Origin: Chromatiaceae bacterium
Lineage (GTDB): Bacteria; Pseudomonadota; Gammaproteobacteria; Chromatiales; Chromatiaceae
NCBI GenBank assembly: GCA_007693535.1
Contig: REDK01000093.1
Span: 29,540 to 93,539, forward strand
DNA: 64,000 nucleotides
Direction of reading: 5' to 3'
Shown here: positions 62,423-64,000 of the stretch, piece by piece
How positions within the stretch are numbered: the first letter of the stretch is position 1
How the letters are laid out: every line of letters begins with the position of its first letter
Translations under genes and position numbers: made by a program
Notes under the pieces: model-generated
Database searches by the model: none
Told to the model about the DNA's origin: nothing
The model's input: the letters and a program-made list of their open reading frames with translations, nothing else

Positions 62423-64000
62423 ATGTTCAGCATCGCGCAGACCTTCCGTCTGCTGCATATCAATCTGGTCCTGCTGCGGCACGGGCTCGACGAGGTCATC
62501 GTCGCCACCCGGCTGTTCCGACCCCTGCGCTTCCTGCTCTATCTGGCCCCCTGGCACTGGTTTCGGCGCGAACTGCCGCCCTATCCAGTGCGGGTGCGCC
62601 TGGCCCTGGAGGACCTGGGACCGATCTTCATCAAGTTCGGCCAGTTGCTCAGCACCCGGGTGGATCTGCTGCCCGCGGACCTGGCGGTGGAACTGGCCCG
62701 ACTCCAAGACCGGGTGCCGCCCTTCCCGGGCAGCGCGGCCCGCGCCCTGATCGAAAAGGCCTGGGGCTGCCCCATCGAGGCGGTGCTCGATGCCTTCGAC
62801 GAGGCCCCGCTCGCCTCGGCGTCCATTGCCCAAGTCCACACCGCTCGTCTCAAGGATGGTCGCGAGATCATCGTCAAGGTGCTGCGCCCGGGCATCCTGC
62901 GCATCATCCGCCGCGACGTGGACCTACTCTATACCTTCGCCCGCCTCGCCGAGCGCTATTGGAGCGACGGTCGCCGGCTGCGCCCGGTCGAGGTGGTCCA
63001 GGAATACGAGAAGACCATCCTGGATGAACTGGATCTGCAACGCGAGGCGGCCAATGCCTCGCAATTGCGGCGCAACTTCAAGCATAGCCAGGACCTCTAC
63101 ATCCCCGAGGTCTACTGGGACTGGACCCGCACCAACGTCATGGTGATGGAACGTATCTATGGCACCCCGGTGTCGCAGGTGCAGGCCCTCAAGGCACAGG
63201 GCATCAGCATGCGCATGCTCGGTACCCGCGGCGTGGAGATCTTTTTCACCCAGGTCTTCCGAGACAATTTTTTCCATGCCGACATGCACCCCGGCAATAT
63301 CTTCGTCGAGCCCTCCGGGCGCTATATCTCGGTGGATTTCGGCATCGTCGGCACCCTAACCAAGGACGATCAGCGCTATCTGGCCGAGAACCTGCTCGCC
63401 TTCTTCCGCCGCGACTATCGCCGGGTGGCCGAGCTGCACGTGGAATCCGGCTGGGTGCCGCGCGGGACCCGGGTGGAGGAGTTCGAATCGGCCATCCGCA
63501 GCGTCTGCGAACCGATCTTCGAGAAACCACTGTCGGAGATCTCCTTCGGCGGCTTCCTGGTCAATCTGTTCCAGACCGCGCGGCGCTTCGATATGGAGAT
63601 CCAGCCGCAACTGGTGCTGCTGGAGAAGACCCTGCTCAACATCGAGGGGCTGGGTCGGCAGCTCTATCCACAACTGGACCTCTGGACCACCGCCAAGCCC
63701 TTTATGGAACGCTGGATGCGCGAGCAGATCAGCCTGCGCACGCTGGCCGAACGCACTGCCTATCACTGGCCTGCCCTGGCCGAGCGTCTGCCCGACCTGC
63801 CGGTCGCACTGGCCCGCATCATCGACAATCTGGAGCACCAGAGCGCGAGCCCACCGCAGCCCCAGCTCCCGGCGGTGATCGCCGAGCTGCGTCGCAACAA
63901 TCGCCGCACCCTCGCCACCCTGGCCGCCATCGCCCTGGCGGGGTGCGCCACGCTGCTGCTGCTCTTGGGGGGGGGGGGGGGCGGGGGGGGGGGGGGGGGG
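62423..64000 (+). CDS. ubiB: Ubiquinone biosynthesis protein kinase UbiB, truncated by right edge
   Basis: [107 protein letters not shown]. Not in ORF track because no stop lies in the window. Confidence 0.95.
   Translation, partial: MFSIAQTFRLLHINLVLLRHGLDEVIVATRLFRPLRFLLYLAPWHWFRRELPPYPVRVRLALEDLGPIFIKFGQLLSTRVDLLPADLAVELARLQDRVPPFPGSAARALIEKAWGCPIEAVLDAFDEAPLASASIAQVHTARLKDGREIIVKVLRPGILRIIRRDVDLLYTFARLAERYWSDGRRLRPVEVVQEYEKTILDELDLQREAANASQLRRNFKHSQDLYIPEVYWDWTRTNVMVMERIYGTPVSQVQALKAQGISMRMLGTRGVEIFFTQVFRDNFFHADMHPGNIFVEPSGRYISVDFGIVGTLTKDDQRYLAENLLAFFRRDYRRVAELHVESGWVPRGTRVEEFESAIRSVCEPIFEKPLSEISFGGFLVNLFQTARRFDMEIQPQLVLLEKTLLNIEGLGRQLYPQLDLWTTAKPFMERWMREQISLRTLAERTAYHWPALAERLPDLPVALARIIDNLEHQSASPPQPQLPAVIAELRRNNRRTLATLAAIALAGCATLLLLLGGGGGGGGGGG

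Noticed and set aside
1-64000. CRISPR array, prophage, toxin-antitoxin, restriction or other defence system, tRNA or rRNA genes
   Set aside because: No regularly spaced direct repeats, phage or defence protein signatures, or tRNA/rRNA-like sequences were recognised by eye; tRNAscan-SE, Infernal and DefenseFinder would be decisive.

Overview
High-GC gammaproteobacterial chromosomal window (gene content suggests Chromatiales/Chromatiaceae-like, an inference). It is mostly housekeeping: folC-dedD/SPOR-cvpA-purF-metZ-rapA, aroA-cmk-rpsA-ihfB, ubiG, rseP-bamA-skp-lpxD-fabZ-lpxA-lpxB-rnhB, rpsB-tsf-pyrH-frr-uppS-cdsA-dxr, map-glnD, lemA/M48 peptidase, rlpA, metG, mrp, and ubiE-ubiJ-ubiB. Two genes cross the window edges and are missing from the ORF track: a cyclic beta-1,2-glucan synthase (NdvB-like) at the left edge (1546 codons read in frame by me, no stop) and ubiB at the right edge. 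I found no convincing CRISPR, prophage, defence island, tRNA, rRNA or new multi-gene system. The most interesting unexplained signals are non-coding: (a) a ~160-bp diverged intergenic repeat present twice (about 19.63 and 26.58 kb); (b) an inverted-repeat-rich rlpA/lutA-like intergenic region with a 142-nt element closed by a long-range stem, a perfect 42-bp palindrome and a hairpin; (c) that hairpin recurs at 8.19 kb with a compensatory base change; (d) a long rpsB leader with a UUCG-capped hairpin. There is also a Crp/Fnr-linked cluster of small envelope/stress genes and a frameshifted putative lipoprotein gene. The last 35 bases are poly-G and look like a sequencing/contig-end artefact.
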